DNA of 64,000 bases from Ectopseudomonas mendocina (GTDB lineage: Bacteria > Pseudomonadota > Gammaproteobacteria > Pseudomonadales > Pseudomonadaceae). The notes beneath the pieces are model-generated. The model was not told the origin of the DNA and did not search any database. It was given only the letters and a program-made list of their open reading frames with translations. Of the stretch, positions 7,019 through 16,421 are shown piece by piece (the first letter of the stretch is position 1; the number at the start of each line of letters is the position of its first letter). Where the stretch lies: positions 1-64,000 of the forward strand of contig NZ_VRYE01000026.1 in NCBI RefSeq assembly GCF_008041835.1, read 5' to 3'. The translations under genes and the position numbers were made by a program.

Positions 7019-7285
7019 ATGAAATTCGCAGCCTTCAACGCCACCCTCCTCGCCGTTCTGGCCCCCTTGGCCATCGCCAGCGAGAAAGCACCTGCCACTC
7101 CCAAGGTCGAAGTGCAGGAATACCAGTACGGCATGCAGCTGGATATCGACCAGGTCCTGCAGCGCACCGACAACAGCCGCAAGAGCGGCGTGGTTCCCAG
7201 CGTCATGGTCTACCGCGACAGCCAGGGCGAAGTGCATGCCGTGCGGTTCCTGGAGTGGGGCGGCCTGAGCAGCCAGAACGGCTAA
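7019..7285 (+). CDS. DUF2790 small secreted protein
   Basis: 88 aa from the ATG at 7019, with GGAG about 10 nt before it; the frame open from 6887 has no ribosome site and reads poorly. A signal peptide (KFAAFNATLLAVLAPLAIAS) is followed by the DUF2790 core: VQEYQYGMQLDIDQVLQ and the basic-acidic end YRDSQGEVHAVRFLEWGG. The family is almost confined to Pseudomonas, occurs in many copies per genome and has no assigned function. It is monocistronic and followed by a strong hairpin. Confidence 0.75.
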   Translation: MKFAAFNATLLAVLAPLAIASEKAPATPKVEVQEYQYGMQLDIDQVLQRTDNSRKSGVVPSVMVYRDSQGEVHAVRFLEWGGLSSQNG

Positions 7286-7299
7286 ACCACCTGCCTAAT

Positions 7300-7326
7300 G
7301 CCCCGGACGAGACGCTCGTCCGGGGC
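7300..7326. terminator. Bidirectional hairpin between DUF2790 and HIT genes
   Basis: A perfect 11-bp stem GCCCCGGACGA / TCGTCCGGGGC with a GACGC loop, placed between two convergent genes. There is no clear T-run on either side, so termination efficiency is uncertain. Confidence 0.6.
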
Positions 7327-7335
7327 GACGCCGCT

Positions 7336-7773
7336 TCAGCCTTGCAGACGCTTGACCAGTCGCGCCTGCAGCGCCTCCAACTCGGCCGGATCGGCCTTGC
7401 TGGCGGCGTGAATGCCCAGCCCCTCGCCCTCGAAACGCGGGATCACGTGCATATGGATATGAAACACCGTCTGCCCGGCAGGCGCGCCGTTGAACTGCGC
7501 GACCTGCACGCCAGCCGGCTGCAATTCATCGACGACGGCCTGGGCAACCTTCTTCACCACAGCCATGACCTTGGCCAGGCTGGCATCGTCGATCTCGAGG
7601 ATATTGCGTGCAGCAGCACGTTTGGGAATGACCAGGCTATGCCCCCTGGACTGCGGGAACAGGTCGAGGAAGGCCAATACATCGTCGTCTTCGTACAGTT
7701 TGTAGCAAGGCAGGTCGCCACGAATGATCTGGGCGAAGATGTTCTGGGAATCGTAAGTACCGTGCAGGCTCAT
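7336..7773 (-). CDS. HIT-family nucleotide hydrolase
   Basis: 145 aa from the ATG at 7773; the upstream extension to 7920 is not domain-like. The histidine triad appears as FHIHMHVIPR (about residues 103-112), with the N-terminal Hint-type core FAQIIRGDLPCYKLYEDDDVLAFLDL and the HSLVIPKR strand. Hint-type proteins hydrolyse nucleoside phosphoramidates such as adenylyl-lysine. The gene stands alone, divergent from the GST gene. Confidence 0.9.
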   Translation of the reverse strand: MSLHGTYDSQNIFAQIIRGDLPCYKLYEDDDVLAFLDLFPQSRGHSLVIPKRAAARNILEIDDASLAKVMAVVKKVAQAVVDELQPAGVQVAQFNGAPAGQTVFHIHMHVIPRFEGEGLGIHAASKADPAELEALQARLVKRLQG

Positions 7774-7949
7774 GCCGATGGGCTCCGTGCCGGGTGGAAG
7801 AAAACTCGCACCATACCGCCTCGCTCGCACACAGGGAACCAGGCAGGATTGTCCAAGTCGATGACTAGTAGTAGTTGCATCGATTTCCCGAGCGCACTCC
7901 ACTCGTGCTCTGATTGCCACTTCTTCGGCCCATTCGACCAGGAACCGCC

Positions 7950-8651
7950 ATGACCGACATCCGCTCCTTCCCCATTACCCACAAATGGCCCGCCCAGCAT
8001 CCCGAGCGCCTGCAGCTGTATTCGCTGCCCACGCCCAACGGGGTCAAGGTGTCGATCATGCTGGAAGAAACCGGCCTGCCCTATGAGGCGCACCTGGTCA
8101 GTTTCGAGCGTAACGAGCAGTTCAGCCCCGAGTTTCTCTCGCTGACGCCGAACAACAAGATTCCCGCCATCCTCGACCCGAACGGGCCGGGCGGCCAGCC
8201 GCTGGCGTTGTTCGAGTCCGGGGCGATTCTGCTCTATCTGGCAGAGAAGACCGGCCAGTTGCTGGCGCAGGATGCCGCTGCCCGCTATGAGACCCTTCAA
8301 TGGCTGATGTGGCAGATGGGCGGAGTCGGCCCGATGTTTGGTCAGCTCGGTTTCTTCCATAAATTCGCGGGAGCCGAGTACGAGGACAAACGCCCGCGCG
8401 ACCGCTACGTCGCCGAATCCGCACGGTTGCTCGGCGTGCTCGATCAACGCCTGCAGGGGCGTGACTGGATCATGGGTGAGTACAGCATCGCCGATATTGC
8501 CGTGTTCCCCTGGGTGCGCTGCCTGGTGGACTTCTACAAGGCCGGTGAGCTGGTGCAGTTCGAGCGCTTCGGCAACGTGCGCCGCGTGCTCGACGCCTTC
8601 CTCGCGCGGCCAGCCGTGCAGCGCGGCCTGAGCATTCCGGCGCGCGACTGA
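7950..8651 (+). CDS. Glutathione S-transferase, YfcG / YghU-like
   Basis: 233 aa from the ATG at 7950, with AGGA 6 nt upstream. A thioredoxin-like N-domain (residues about 18-100, LYSLPTPNGVKVSIMLEETGLPYE and the ESGAILLYLAEK glutathione site) is followed by an all-helical C-domain (GEYSIADIAVFPWV). The TPNG at the active-site turn is typical of the Nu-class disulfide-bond oxidoreductases YfcG and YghU, which reduce disulfides with bound glutathione rather than conjugating it. The gene is single. Confidence 0.88.
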   Translation: MTDIRSFPITHKWPAQHPERLQLYSLPTPNGVKVSIMLEETGLPYEAHLVSFERNEQFSPEFLSLTPNNKIPAILDPNGPGGQPLALFESGAILLYLAEKTGQLLAQDAAARYETLQWLMWQMGGVGPMFGQLGFFHKFAGAEYEDKRPRDRYVAESARLLGVLDQRLQGRDWIMGEYSIADIAVFPWVRCLVDFYKAGELVQFERFGNVRRVLDAFLARPAVQRGLSIPARD

Positions 8652-8668
8652 TCAGCCCAGACAACGCC

Positions 8669-8703
8669 TTTGCCCGAGGCGCCGGAGGCCTATAATCCGG
8701 CGC
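8669..8703 (+). promoter_or_regulatory. Candidate promoter with embedded dyad for the MFS gene
   Basis: TATAAT at 8690-8695 is a perfect -10 box, with TTGCCC at 8669 as a possible -35 (15-nt gap, short). The -10 sits in the loop of a perfect inverted repeat GGCGCCGG / CCGGCGCC (8677-8684 and 8696-8703). It lies between the GST stop and the MFS start. The dyad could be an operator or the GST terminator. Confidence 0.4.
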
Positions 8704-8727
8704 CCGCTCGTCCCATTCAGGTTTACC

Positions 8728-9927
8728 ATGAGTTCTCCTTCCTCCAACCCTGCGGCCGCGTTGTCGCCGGGCGCGATTCTGTTGATTCAACTTGCCCTGG
8801 CCCTCGGCGGCTTCGCCATCGGCACCGGCGAGTTCGCCATCATGGGCCTGATGCCCAACGTCGCCGCCGATCTTGGCGTCAGCGAGCCGCAGGTCGGCCA
8901 TGTAATCAGTGCCTACGCCCTTGGCGTGGTGGTCGGTGCGCCGCTGCTGGCCCTGCTTGGCGCGCGCCTGCCACGACGCATCCTGCTGCTGTTGCTGATG
9001 GGCTGCTTCGCCCTCGGCAACTTCGCCAGCGCCCTGGCGCCGAGCTACGAGCCGCTGCTGATCTTCCGCTTCATCGCCGGTCTGCCGCACGGCGCCTACT
9101 TCGGCATCGCCATGCTGGTGGCGGCCTCCATGGCGCCACCGCACAAACGTGCCAAGGCGGTGAGCCGGGTGCTGGCCGGCCTGACCGTGGCCATATTGAT
9201 CGGCAACCCGCTGGCCACCTGGCTCGGCCAGTTCATGAGCTGGCGCTACGCCTTCGCCCTGGTCGGCATCATCGCCATCAGCACCATCGCCATGGTGGCG
9301 ATCTTCCTGCCGGCTGACCCCAACGAACAACGCAGCAGCCCCATGGGCGAGCTGCGCGCCTTCAACCGTGCACCGATCTGGCTGGCGCTGGGCATCGGCG
9401 CCATCGGCTTTGCCGGGATGTTCTGCGTGTTCAGCTACATGGCGCCCACACTGCTGCACGTCACCCAGGTCGGCCCCGGCTGGATTCCGCTGGCCATGGG
9501 CGTGTTCGGTGCCGGCTGCATCGTCGGTAACAGCGCCGGTGGCTGGCTGTTCGACCGCCTGCGCCTGCGCGCCGTGGCCTGGATTCTGGCCTGGAGCACG
9601 CTGGTGCTGCTGGTTTTCCCGTTCGCCGCGCACAGCCTGTGGACGATCCTGCCGGCGATCTTCGCCCTCGGCACCATGATCGCCCTCGGCCCGGCGCTGC
9701 AGACTCACCTGATGGACGTCGCCACTGGCGCGCAGACACTCGCTGCCGCGTCCAACCACGCCGCGTTCAACGTCGCCAACGCGCTCGGCCCCTGGCTCGG
9801 CGGCCTGGCCATCAGCGCCGGCATGGGCTGGACGGTCACCGGCTATATCGGCGCCGCCACCGCCATCGGCGGCCTGCTGTTGTTCGCCTGGGCGTGGCAG
9901 GTGCAGCAGAGAAACGCAGCAATCTGA
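8728..9927 (+). CDS. MFS efflux transporter, AraJ / YdhP type
   Basis: 399 aa with twelve predicted membrane segments. The N-terminal GEFAIMGLMPNVAADLGVS and GxLADRxGRR-like loop (LLGARLPRRILLL, after segment 2) and the PHGAYFGIAMLVAAS helix are typical of the DHA1 sugar/drug efflux group. Such pumps export sugars, chloramphenicol or other small molecules; the substrate here is unknown. It is followed by a periplasmic protein gene 65 bp downstream, perhaps in one transcript. Confidence 0.88.
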   Translation: MSSPSSNPAAALSPGAILLIQLALALGGFAIGTGEFAIMGLMPNVAADLGVSEPQVGHVISAYALGVVVGAPLLALLGARLPRRILLLLLMGCFALGNFASALAPSYEPLLIFRFIAGLPHGAYFGIAMLVAASMAPPHKRAKAVSRVLAGLTVAILIGNPLATWLGQFMSWRYAFALVGIIAISTIAMVAIFLPADPNEQRSSPMGELRAFNRAPIWLALGIGAIGFAGMFCVFSYMAPTLLHVTQVGPGWIPLAMGVFGAGCIVGNSAGGWLFDRLRLRAVAWILAWSTLVLLVFPFAAHSLWTILPAIFALGTMIALGPALQTHLMDVATGAQTLAAASNHAAFNVANALGPWLGGLAISAGMGWTVTGYIGAATAIGGLLLFAWAWQVQQRNAAI

Positions 9928-9992
9928 ACAGGTGCGAGAGGTGGCTCGGGCAAGGTATCTTCTACCTCCCGAGCCACCAACGAACCCGCCCG

Positions 9993-10550
9993 ATGATTGT
10001 TCAGCGTTTACGCTTCGCCCTGATCGCCACTACCCTGTTCACCGCACTGAGCGCTAACGGCCAGATAGAGGTCGAACCCAATGCCGGCCTGCTGGCCGTG
10101 AAGATTTCCGAAGAAATCGTGCCGGGCGACTACGAAAAACTGCTGCAGGGCTTGCGCGCCAACCCAGGCAAGCACACGCGCAAGGTCGCCTTGCTCGACA
10201 GCATCGGCGGCAGCGCGCCGGAGGCCATCCGCATGGGGCGCCTGCTGCGTGAAACCGGCTTCGAGGTACTGGTGCCCTCCGGTGGCCTATGCCAGGGCAG
10301 TTGCATCTACCTGCTGGCTGCCGGCAAAAAGCGCACCATCAACGGCCATGTCGCCCTGCGCCGCCCGCCCTTCCCGGCCGGTGACTCGGCATTGGCGCAG
10401 GCCGCCCATGGCCGCCAACCGTTCAGCCCGGCCACGTACTTTCGCGACATGGGCGTCGACGTGCGCCTGGCCGAAGCGATCTACCAGGCCCCGCCCGGTC
10501 GTTTGCATCTGTTGAGCCAAGAGGATCTGGCGCGCTATCGCCTGCGCTAA
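9993..10550 (+). CDS. Periplasmic ClpP / crotonase-like protein
   Basis: 185 aa from the ATG at 9993; the frame extends far upstream inside the MFS gene, but only from here is there a signal peptide (RLRFALIATTLFTALSANGQ). The core TRKVALLDSIGGSAPEAIRMGRLLR and then GGLCQGSCIYLLAAGKKRTI has the Gly-Gly strand and the Cys/Ser turn of the ClpP/SppA superfamily, the COG3904 type of secreted proteins. S at about residue 103 (QGSC) would be the nucleophile. Catalytic activity is unproven for the group. Two cysteines flank the turn and could form a disulfide. Confidence 0.75.
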   Translation: MIVQRLRFALIATTLFTALSANGQIEVEPNAGLLAVKISEEIVPGDYEKLLQGLRANPGKHTRKVALLDSIGGSAPEAIRMGRLLRETGFEVLVPSGGLCQGSCIYLLAAGKKRTINGHVALRRPPFPAGDSALAQAAHGRQPFSPATYFRDMGVDVRLAEAIYQAPPGRLHLLSQEDLARYRLR

Positions 10551-10569
10551 GGTCACCGCCAAGAAAAAC

Positions 10570-10595
10570 GCCGCAAGCCCTGCAAGGCTTGCGGC
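10570..10595. terminator. Bidirectional terminator
   Basis: Perfect 10-bp stem GCCGCAAGCC / GGCTTGCGGC with loop CTGCAA. Read on the minus strand it is followed by GTTTTTCTT, a good U-tract for ending the CitMHS transcript. In the plus direction a weaker T-rich stretch follows. It separates two convergent genes. Confidence 0.85.
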
Positions 10596-10624
10596 ATTCT
10601 GGTTTACCCGTGAGGCATGGGTGG

Positions 10625-11938
10625 CTAGAACAGCCCCAGCCCCCAGGCCGCACCGAACAGCACCAGGGAGAAGCCCCACATCCACCACAGCGAGTAACGG
10701 ATGTGCCGGCCCAGATCCAGCCCGGCCAGGCCCAGCGCCAGCCACAGCGCGGGGGAGAACGGGCTGATAAAGGTGCCGATGATATTGCCGATCATCAGCG
10801 CGTAGACCACGCTGGCCGGCTCGACGCCTTGCGCGCCGACCACTTCCAGGGTTACCGGCAGCAGGCCGAAGTAATAGGCGTCGGTGCTCAGCAACAGCTC
10901 CATCGGCAAGCCGAACAGGCCCAGCACGATATGCATCTGTCCGACCATCGGCTCAGGCAGTACTTGCGCCAGATCCTGGGCGATGGCGGTGAGCATGCCG
11001 GTGCCGGCGAAGATGCCGAGCATCGAACCCGCCGCCAGGATGATCATGCCCATGCTCAGAGCCGCGGGTGCGTGCGCCGAGATCCGCTGCATCTGCACCT
11101 TGCCACCGGGGTAGTTGATCAGCAGCGCCAGGCACAGGCCGATCATGAAGATATAGCCGGCCGGCAATACGCCCGAGAACAGCGACACCAATACGGTCAG
11201 GAACAACCCGGCATTGACCCAGAGCAGGCGCGGGCGCTCCAGTTCGAGCTCCTCGGCGCTCGGCTCGTGCAGGGTGCTGACGGTTTCTACCAGCACGCCT
11301 TCATCATCACCTGTTTTGCCAGCGGCGATATGGCGCTGTTCACGCCAGCCCAGCAAGGCCGCCAGGGCGATCAACAACGCCACGCCGAGGCCCTGAATGA
11401 TGATCAACGGGCGCCAGAGCTCGGTGACTTCGATACCGGTCACCGCCGCAGCGCGGCCCAGCGGGCCGGCCCAGGGCAGCATATTGAAGATGCCCGCCCC
11501 CAGCGCCAGCAACAGAAGCATCAGGTAAGGGCTCATGCGCAGTTGCTTGTACAGCGGCAGCAATGCAGGAATGGTCAGCAGGAAGGTGGTGGCGCCGGCA
11601 CCGTCGAGGTGCGCCAGCATGCCGATGATGGCCGTGGCCACGGTCACGGCAATGACATTGCCACGGGTCAGACGCACCATGCCATTGATCAGCGGGCGAA
11701 ACAGCCCGGTGTCCTGCAGCACGCCGAAAAAGGTAATGGCAAACACGAACATGGTGGCGATGGCCGTCACCCGGCCGATGCCATCGGTGAAGAAACCGGA
11801 AATCGCCTCGGGGCCAAAACCTGCGGCCAAGGCGCCCAGCAGTGGTACCACGATCAACGGCAGAACGGGCGACATACGCCCGACGAGCAGCAGCACAACC
11901 AGGCAGCCGATGGTCAACAGACCGATTAGAGTCAACAA
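10625..11938 (-). CDS. CitMHS-family metal-citrate transporter
   Basis: 437 aa with about twelve membrane segments and no signal peptide. It opens with MLTLIGLLTIGCLVVLLLVG; AHLDGAGATTFLLTIPALLPLYKQL (residues about 109-133) and the LPWAGPLGRAAAV loop are hallmarks of CitMHS secondary carriers, which bring in Mg- or Ca-citrate with protons. The middle loop (about residues 215-240) is charged and cytoplasmic. It is a single gene ending at a strong terminator. No two-component regulator sits beside it. Confidence 0.88.
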   Translation of the reverse strand: MLTLIGLLTIGCLVVLLLVGRMSPVLPLIVVPLLGALAAGFGPEAISGFFTDGIGRVTAIATMFVFAITFFGVLQDTGLFRPLINGMVRLTRGNVIAVTVATAIIGMLAHLDGAGATTFLLTIPALLPLYKQLRMSPYLMLLLLALGAGIFNMLPWAGPLGRAAAVTGIEVTELWRPLIIIQGLGVALLIALAALLGWREQRHIAAGKTGDDEGVLVETVSTLHEPSAEELELERPRLLWVNAGLFLTVLVSLFSGVLPAGYIFMIGLCLALLINYPGGKVQMQRISAHAPAALSMGMIILAAGSMLGIFAGTGMLTAIAQDLAQVLPEPMVGQMHIVLGLFGLPMELLLSTDAYYFGLLPVTLEVVGAQGVEPASVVYALMIGNIIGTFISPFSPALWLALGLAGLDLGRHIRYSLWWMWGFSLVLFGAAWGLGLF

Positions 11939-12083
11939 ACCGCTTTCTCCTCTTTTTCTTGTCAGGCACGCGAAAGGCGCGTGCGGAGGCTAAGAGGCGA
12001 ACCTTTCAGTAACCTTTAGGCGTTGGCCACCGGGCTGGGGTAAATGTCAGAGGATATTACGTGCGCGCAAGCAGGAGGCTGGT

Positions 12084-12611
12084 CTACCCCTTGAACGCCT
12101 TGACCCGTTCCAGCCAGGCTGGATCGAGCCGCGTCTGTTCGATGTCCAGCCCCTGCTGCTGCATTGCCTCGCGATGGCTGTCGATCTCACGCACCATCTG
12201 GCTCAACTCGCTGGAGTTGCCATCGAGCTGGTGCATCTGGGTCACCCCCAGGTGATAGAAGCGCAGCAGCTTCATCGCGCTTTCATCGCCCTGCGCCACA
12301 CCCGCCCTGACGTGATGCATGACATTGGTGACACGCATCAGGCTGCGTTTGAGACGCCAGCCATACACGGCAGGCGCCATGAACGGCCGCGCCCAGAGTT
12401 GCTGGCGTACCAGGGCGATGGTCAGGCCCAGGCCGACGAGTACCCCGAGCAGGTTCCATGTGAAGTTGTCTCCGCCTGGCGTGCCGAATACCTGTGTGCT
12501 GGCGGTGGCGCAGAGCATTGCCAACGCCAGGAAAATCAGGGCAATGATCAGCGTGCTGCGACGCGTCTGCTGGCGGTAAAAGGACGGATCGATAGGCTGA
12601 ATCTCGAACAT
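12084..12611 (-). CDS. DUF3087 membrane protein
   Basis: 175 aa from the ATG at 12611 ([20 protein letters not shown]); the frame to 12680 is not coding-like. Two membrane segments (about residues 20-42 and 52-70) are followed by a cytoplasmic helical tail of about 100 residues ([22 protein letters not shown] and [20 protein letters not shown]). This is the layout of the DUF3087 family, common in Pseudomonas and of unknown function. It lies convergently with nothing and is isolated. Confidence 0.78.
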   Translation of the reverse strand: MFEIQPIDPSFYRQQTRRSTLIIALIFLALAMLCATASTQVFGTPGGDNFTWNLLGVLVGLGLTIALVRQQLWARPFMAPAVYGWRLKRSLMRVTNVMHHVRAGVAQGDESAMKLLRFYHLGVTQMHQLDGNSSELSQMVREIDSHREAMQQQGLDIEQTRLDPAWLERVKAFKG

Positions 12612-12718
12612 GCGCAAAGGCTTCCGATGATGGCAGATGGTGGGAAAAGCCTTATAGGGCGCAAGGCCATACCTGTCCATCGTCTTTATCGTTCACGGCA
12701 TTACCTCGGGACGCAGAC

Positions 12719-13126
12719 ATGGAGGTGCAGAGCAGCGTTGGCCAGCTCGCCGACAACTCGCGTCAACTGTCGGGGATTGCCCGTGACGTGACCGAACGCA
12801 CGCGCATGACGCAAAGCGACCGCACAGTGCAGGTGGCCACCGCGATCAACGAGCGGGGCTCGATCGTCAACGAAATCGCCCGCAATGCCGAGAGCGCCGC
12901 CATAGAAGCCGCGCGGGTTGGTGAACAGGACCGAGGCTTCGCCGGGGTGGCCGATGAGGTACGTACCTTGCCCAGCCGCTTCGGCGCCTCCACCGAAGAA
13001 ATCCAGCAAGTCATCGACCGTCTGCAAAACGAATCACGCTCAGCCGTCGAGGCCATGGCCAAGGGCCAACGACAAAGCGCGCTGTCGACGCAACTGGACA
13101 ATCTGGTCGGGCGATTCCGGCTGTAA
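12719..13126 (+). pseudogene. Remnant of a methyl-accepting chemotaxis protein
   Basis: 135 codons matching only parts of the MCP signalling domain. [24 protein letters not shown] comes from the N-terminal arm, then directly [25 protein letters not shown] from the hairpin tip, then the adaptation helix and the usual C-terminal [10 protein letters not shown]. About 70 residues that normally link these parts are missing in frame, including most of the conserved tip. There is no sensor, membrane segment or HAMP domain. Substitutions at otherwise invariant tip positions ([11 protein letters not shown] for [11 protein letters not shown]) point to decay. A start codon exists at 12719 but I doubt it makes a working protein. 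Confidence 0.75.
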
Positions 13127-13134
13127 CCGGGACG

Positions 13135-14604
13135 CTATTGCAACCTGGCAGAGCGCACCAACAGATCCTCGTCGATGCGCTGCAGCAGGTAGTCGTAGAA
13201 GGGGTTGGACGTCGCCCGCTGCAGGCTGTCCAGCCCCACCACCAGCACGCCATGCTCACCGCGCGGCGCCAGTGTACCCAGCGCCACGCCGTAGGTCTCA
13301 CCCGCGGCCGGATCACTGCCATACAGCGGGTCGCTGGGCGGGAACGGCAAGGCCACATGCGACAGCGAAAACAGCTGACTCGGGTACTCCACGCCCAGCG
13401 ATACACGCTGTATCTGCTGGCTGCCGGCGACGATGCGGCGGGCTTCGACCGCACGGCCCTGCTCGGCAGCCACACTGACCACGGTCAGATCGTAGTCACG
13501 CGTGGCCGGTGGCAATAGCTGTTCCAGCAAGCCGCTCATGTCGGCGCGCAACAACGAGCCGGCCGCCTGCGAACGATTGATGTCGAAGATCACCAGCTCA
13601 CTGCCATTGGCCGGCAGACGCTCGAACAGCTGACGCACCACCGCCGGTGTACTCACGGTGCTGTCGGCCAGCGACTGGAAGGCCAGTACCGGTGGTAGTC
13701 GGGACAAGCGGCCATCGCCCTCGGCAGCGTCGAAGGCGTTCTGCACCTCGCGGGTCAGCTCGTAAGTCTGCCGCGCGGCCTGTACCGGAAAGGAGTTGTA
13801 CTTGAACGGATTGAACTCCGGCAGCACGCTCATCCAGGCCGACTTGGCGAACGCCGGCAGCACCGCGGGCAAGGCAGCCAAGCCGGCGTAACGGGCGTAG
13901 CTGGTGACACCGATCATCGGCGAGATCAGCACCAGGCGTTGCGGCATGGCCAGTTGCTCGTCCTCCAGCGCCGCCAGGCTGTAGCGCAGCGCCAACGCCC
14001 CGCCATTGGAATAACCGAGCAGATACAAAGGCCCGTCCGGTACCTGACGCCGCGCTTCGCGTACAGCCAGGCGTGTGGCGGCCAGCCATTGCTCCCAATG
14101 CGCAGCGGTAAGCGCCGCCGGCACCGTGCCATGACCAGGCATGCGCGGCACCACGGCGAGCAGACCCTGCTCGCTCAGGTGCTGGGCGATATGACGCAGG
14201 CTGTAGGGCGAGTCGGTCAAGCCATGCAGCAACACCACCACACCTCGCGCCGGGCCTGGCGGCGACAGGATGAAGGAGCGGTTCCAGTCATGCGGCAGAT
14301 TGCCGGGATAGACCGGGCTGTTGCTGGCGTAGCGGCTATAGGGCGCTTCGCCGGACGCCGTGACCGGCTTGATCAGCTCACGCTGCAGGCACTCGAACAG
14401 GGCCGCCTCGGCAGCTACGTAAGTCTGCCAGTCGCCCTCGTCCAGCTCGCTGACCTCAAGCTCCTGCGGCACCAGGCGGTGCCAGGGTTCCAGTTCGGGC
14501 AACGATGATAGCCCGGCGATACGAATGCCGAGCAAGGCCACCACGATCAACAACAGAACTACCAGCGTCCAGGCCATCACATCACGCATGCGCGATAAAC
14601 GCAT
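13135..14604 (-). CDS. Membrane-anchored alpha/beta hydrolase
   Basis: 489 aa from the ATG at 14604, which has GGAGG upstream; the longer frame to 14790 runs into the arsR promoter. An N-terminal membrane anchor (VMAWTLVVLLLIVVALLGI) is followed by an alpha/beta hydrolase domain with oxyanion HGLTDSPYSL (about residue 135), nucleophile elbow LGYSNGGALAL (Ser at about residue 208) and LADSTVSTPAVVRQL for the acid residue. The first 80 residues and the last 120 form additions not seen in short lipases. Likely an esterase or lipase facing the periplasm; the substrate is unknown. The gene is divergent from ars. Confidence 0.8.
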   Translation of the reverse strand: MRLSRMRDVMAWTLVVLLLIVVALLGIRIAGLSSLPELEPWHRLVPQELEVSELDEGDWQTYVAAEAALFECLQRELIKPVTASGEAPYSRYASNSPVYPGNLPHDWNRSFILSPPGPARGVVVLLHGLTDSPYSLRHIAQHLSEQGLLAVVPRMPGHGTVPAALTAAHWEQWLAATRLAVREARRQVPDGPLYLLGYSNGGALALRYSLAALEDEQLAMPQRLVLISPMIGVTSYARYAGLAALPAVLPAFAKSAWMSVLPEFNPFKYNSFPVQAARQTYELTREVQNAFDAAEGDGRLSRLPPVLAFQSLADSTVSTPAVVRQLFERLPANGSELVIFDINRSQAAGSLLRADMSGLLEQLLPPATRDYDLTVVSVAAEQGRAVEARRIVAGSQQIQRVSLGVEYPSQLFSLSHVALPFPPSDPLYGSDPAAGETYGVALGTLAPRGEHGVLVVGLDSLQRATSNPFYDYLLQRIDEDLLVRSARLQ

Positions 14605-14707
14605 CCAGCGCCTCCCTTGAAATCTCTGGCCAGGAAAATCCGTCCCGGCGACCGGCTTGGGGACTGTAGTGCAAAGCCGCCCCGAATCACCACCAGCTTG
14701 CCTAAAA

Positions 14708-14727
14708 CATATGTACTTCCGTATATT
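14708..14727 (+). promoter_or_regulatory. Candidate ArsR operator/promoter region
   Basis: An AT-rich imperfect dyad, CATATGTACTTCCGTATATT, about 30 bp before the arsR start, in otherwise GC-rich sequence. ArsR repressors bind such interrupted AT-rich dyads over their own promoter and release them on binding arsenite. The exact operator is not determined. Confidence 0.45.
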
Positions 14728-14755
14728 CGCCAGCCCGCATATAAAGACCAGCCCA

Positions 14756-15112
14756 ATGCCCGAACACCTCTCCCCGCCCACTCTGTTCAAATCCCTGGCC
14801 GACGAAACCCGCGCCCGCGCCGTGCTGCTGATCGTCGATCAGGGCGAGTTGTGTGTCTGCGAGCTGGTCTGCGCACTGGGCGACAGCCAGCCGAAGATCT
14901 CCCGCCATCTGGCACAACTGCGCAACAGCGGCCTGTTGCAAGACCGCCGCCAGGGCCAATGGGTGTACTACCGCCTGGCGCCGGACCTGCCGCAGTGGGT
15001 GCGCGACGTACTGGCCGCCACCCTGACTGCAAACCGTACCTGGCTGGAGCAGGACGCCAGCCGCCTCGCCAACATGGGCGACCGCCCTGCCCGCCTCGCC
15101 ACCTGCTGCTGA
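14756..15112 (+). CDS. arsR: ArsR arsenite-responsive repressor
   Basis: 118-aa winged-helix protein of the ArsR/SmtB family. The start at 14756 gives the usual length; upstream codons overlap the operator. The metal site lies at the start of the DNA-binding domain, ELCVCELVC with C33, C35 and C39, close to the C-V-C-x2-C layout of the E. coli plasmid ArsR that binds As(III) or Sb(III). The recognition helix is [19 protein letters not shown]. It ends in two cysteines (ATCC). First gene of arsR-arsB-arsC-arsH, which it should repress. Confidence 0.93.
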   Translation: MPEHLSPPTLFKSLADETRARAVLLIVDQGELCVCELVCALGDSQPKISRHLAQLRNSGLLQDRRQGQWVYYRLAPDLPQWVRDVLAATLTANRTWLEQDASRLANMGDRPARLATCC

Positions 15113-15122
15113 GCACCTCGTC

Positions 15123-16406
15123 ATGCTGATCGCTGTCGCCATCTTCCTGTTCACCCTGATTCTGGTCATCTGGCAGCCGCGAGGCCTCGGCGTCGGCTGG
15201 AGCGCCTCGCTCGGCGCCGTACTGGCGCTGCTCGCCGGCGTAGTCAGCCTGGCCGACATCCCTACCGTGTGGAATATCGTGTGGAACGCCACGGCGACCT
15301 TCATCGCCGTGATCATCATAAGCCTGCTGCTCGATGAAGCCGGCTTCTTCGAGTGGGCAGCGCTGCACGTGGCGCGCTGGGCCAATGGTAGCGGCGCGCG
15401 CCTGTTCGCCTTCAGCATCCTGCTTGGCGCTACCGTGTCGGCATTGTTCGCCAATGACGGTGCGGCGCTGATCCTCACCCCCATCGTGATTTCCATGTTG
15501 CTGGCACTGCGCTTCTCGCCGGCTTCGACCCTGGCCTTCGTCATGGCCGCCGGCTTTATCGCCGACACCGCCAGCCTGCCGCTGGTGGTATCGAACCTGG
15601 TCAATATCGTCTCGGCCGACTACTTCGACATCGGCTTTGGCGCCTACGCGGCGGTGATGGTGCCGGTGAACCTGGTCAGCGTCGCCGCCACCCTGCTGGT
15701 GCTGTGGCTGTTCTTCCGCCGCGACATTCCCACGCGCTACGAAGTGGCGGCGCTTCAAGCGCCGAGCCAGGCGATCCGCGACCTCAGCACCTTCAAGGTC
15801 GGCTGGGTGGTGCTACTGGCGCTGCTGGTCGGGCTGTTCGCCCTGGAGCCGCTGGGCATCCCCATCAGCGCCGTGGCGGCAGCCTGCGCCGCGCTACTGT
15901 TCGCGGTCGCCGCGCGTGGCAAGCGCATCGCCACCGGCAAGGTCCTGCGCGAGGCGCCCTGGCAGGTGGTGATCTTCTCCCTCGGCATGTACCTGGTGGT
16001 CTACGGCCTGAGCAATGCCGGCCTGACCGCCGAACTGACGCGCCTGCTCGACACCTTCGCCGGCTACGGCATCTGGGGCGCGGCGCTGGGCACCGGCCTG
16101 CTCAGCGCGCTGCTGTCGTCGCTGATGAACAACATGCCCAGCGTGCTGATCGGCGCGCTGGCCATCGACGCCAGCCAGGCCAGCGGCGCAGTGCGTGAGG
16201 CGATGATCTACGCCAACGTGATCGGCTGCGACCTGGGGCCGAAGATCACCCCCATCGGCAGCCTGGCCACCCTGCTCTGGCTGCATGTGCTGGCGCGCAA
16301 GGGCATCCGCGTGACCTGGGGTTACTACTTCAAGGTCGGTATCGTGCTCACCCTGCCGGTGCTGCTGCTCACCCTTTCGGCCCTGGCCCTGCGCCTGAGC
16401 CTCTGA
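15123..16406 (+). CDS. arsB: ArsB arsenite efflux pump
   Basis: 427 aa, about twelve membrane segments, of the ArsB/NhaD ion-transporter type rather than ACR3. ArsB landmarks include [17 protein letters not shown] (about residue 112), [18 protein letters not shown] and the [15 protein letters not shown] and [20 protein letters not shown] repeats. It exports arsenite or antimonite from the cytoplasm using the proton gradient. It starts 10 bp after arsR and is followed by arsC with a 15-bp gap, so translation is tightly linked. Confidence 0.95.
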   Translation: MLIAVAIFLFTLILVIWQPRGLGVGWSASLGAVLALLAGVVSLADIPTVWNIVWNATATFIAVIIISLLLDEAGFFEWAALHVARWANGSGARLFAFSILLGATVSALFANDGAALILTPIVISMLLALRFSPASTLAFVMAAGFIADTASLPLVVSNLVNIVSADYFDIGFGAYAAVMVPVNLVSVAATLLVLWLFFRRDIPTRYEVAALQAPSQAIRDLSTFKVGWVVLLALLVGLFALEPLGIPISAVAAACAALLFAVAARGKRIATGKVLREAPWQVVIFSLGMYLVVYGLSNAGLTAELTRLLDTFAGYGIWGAALGTGLLSALLSSLMNNMPSVLIGALAIDASQASGAVREAMIYANVIGCDLGPKITPIGSLATLLWLHVLARKGIRVTWGYYFKVGIVLTLPVLLLTLSALALRLSL

Positions 16407-16421
16407 TCTGGAGCCTTCAAG

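Noticed and set aside
10589..11929. A 446-codon frame opposite the CitMHS gene
   Set aside because: Gln/His/Arg-rich shadow of a membrane protein gene whose own strand gives a clean transporter.
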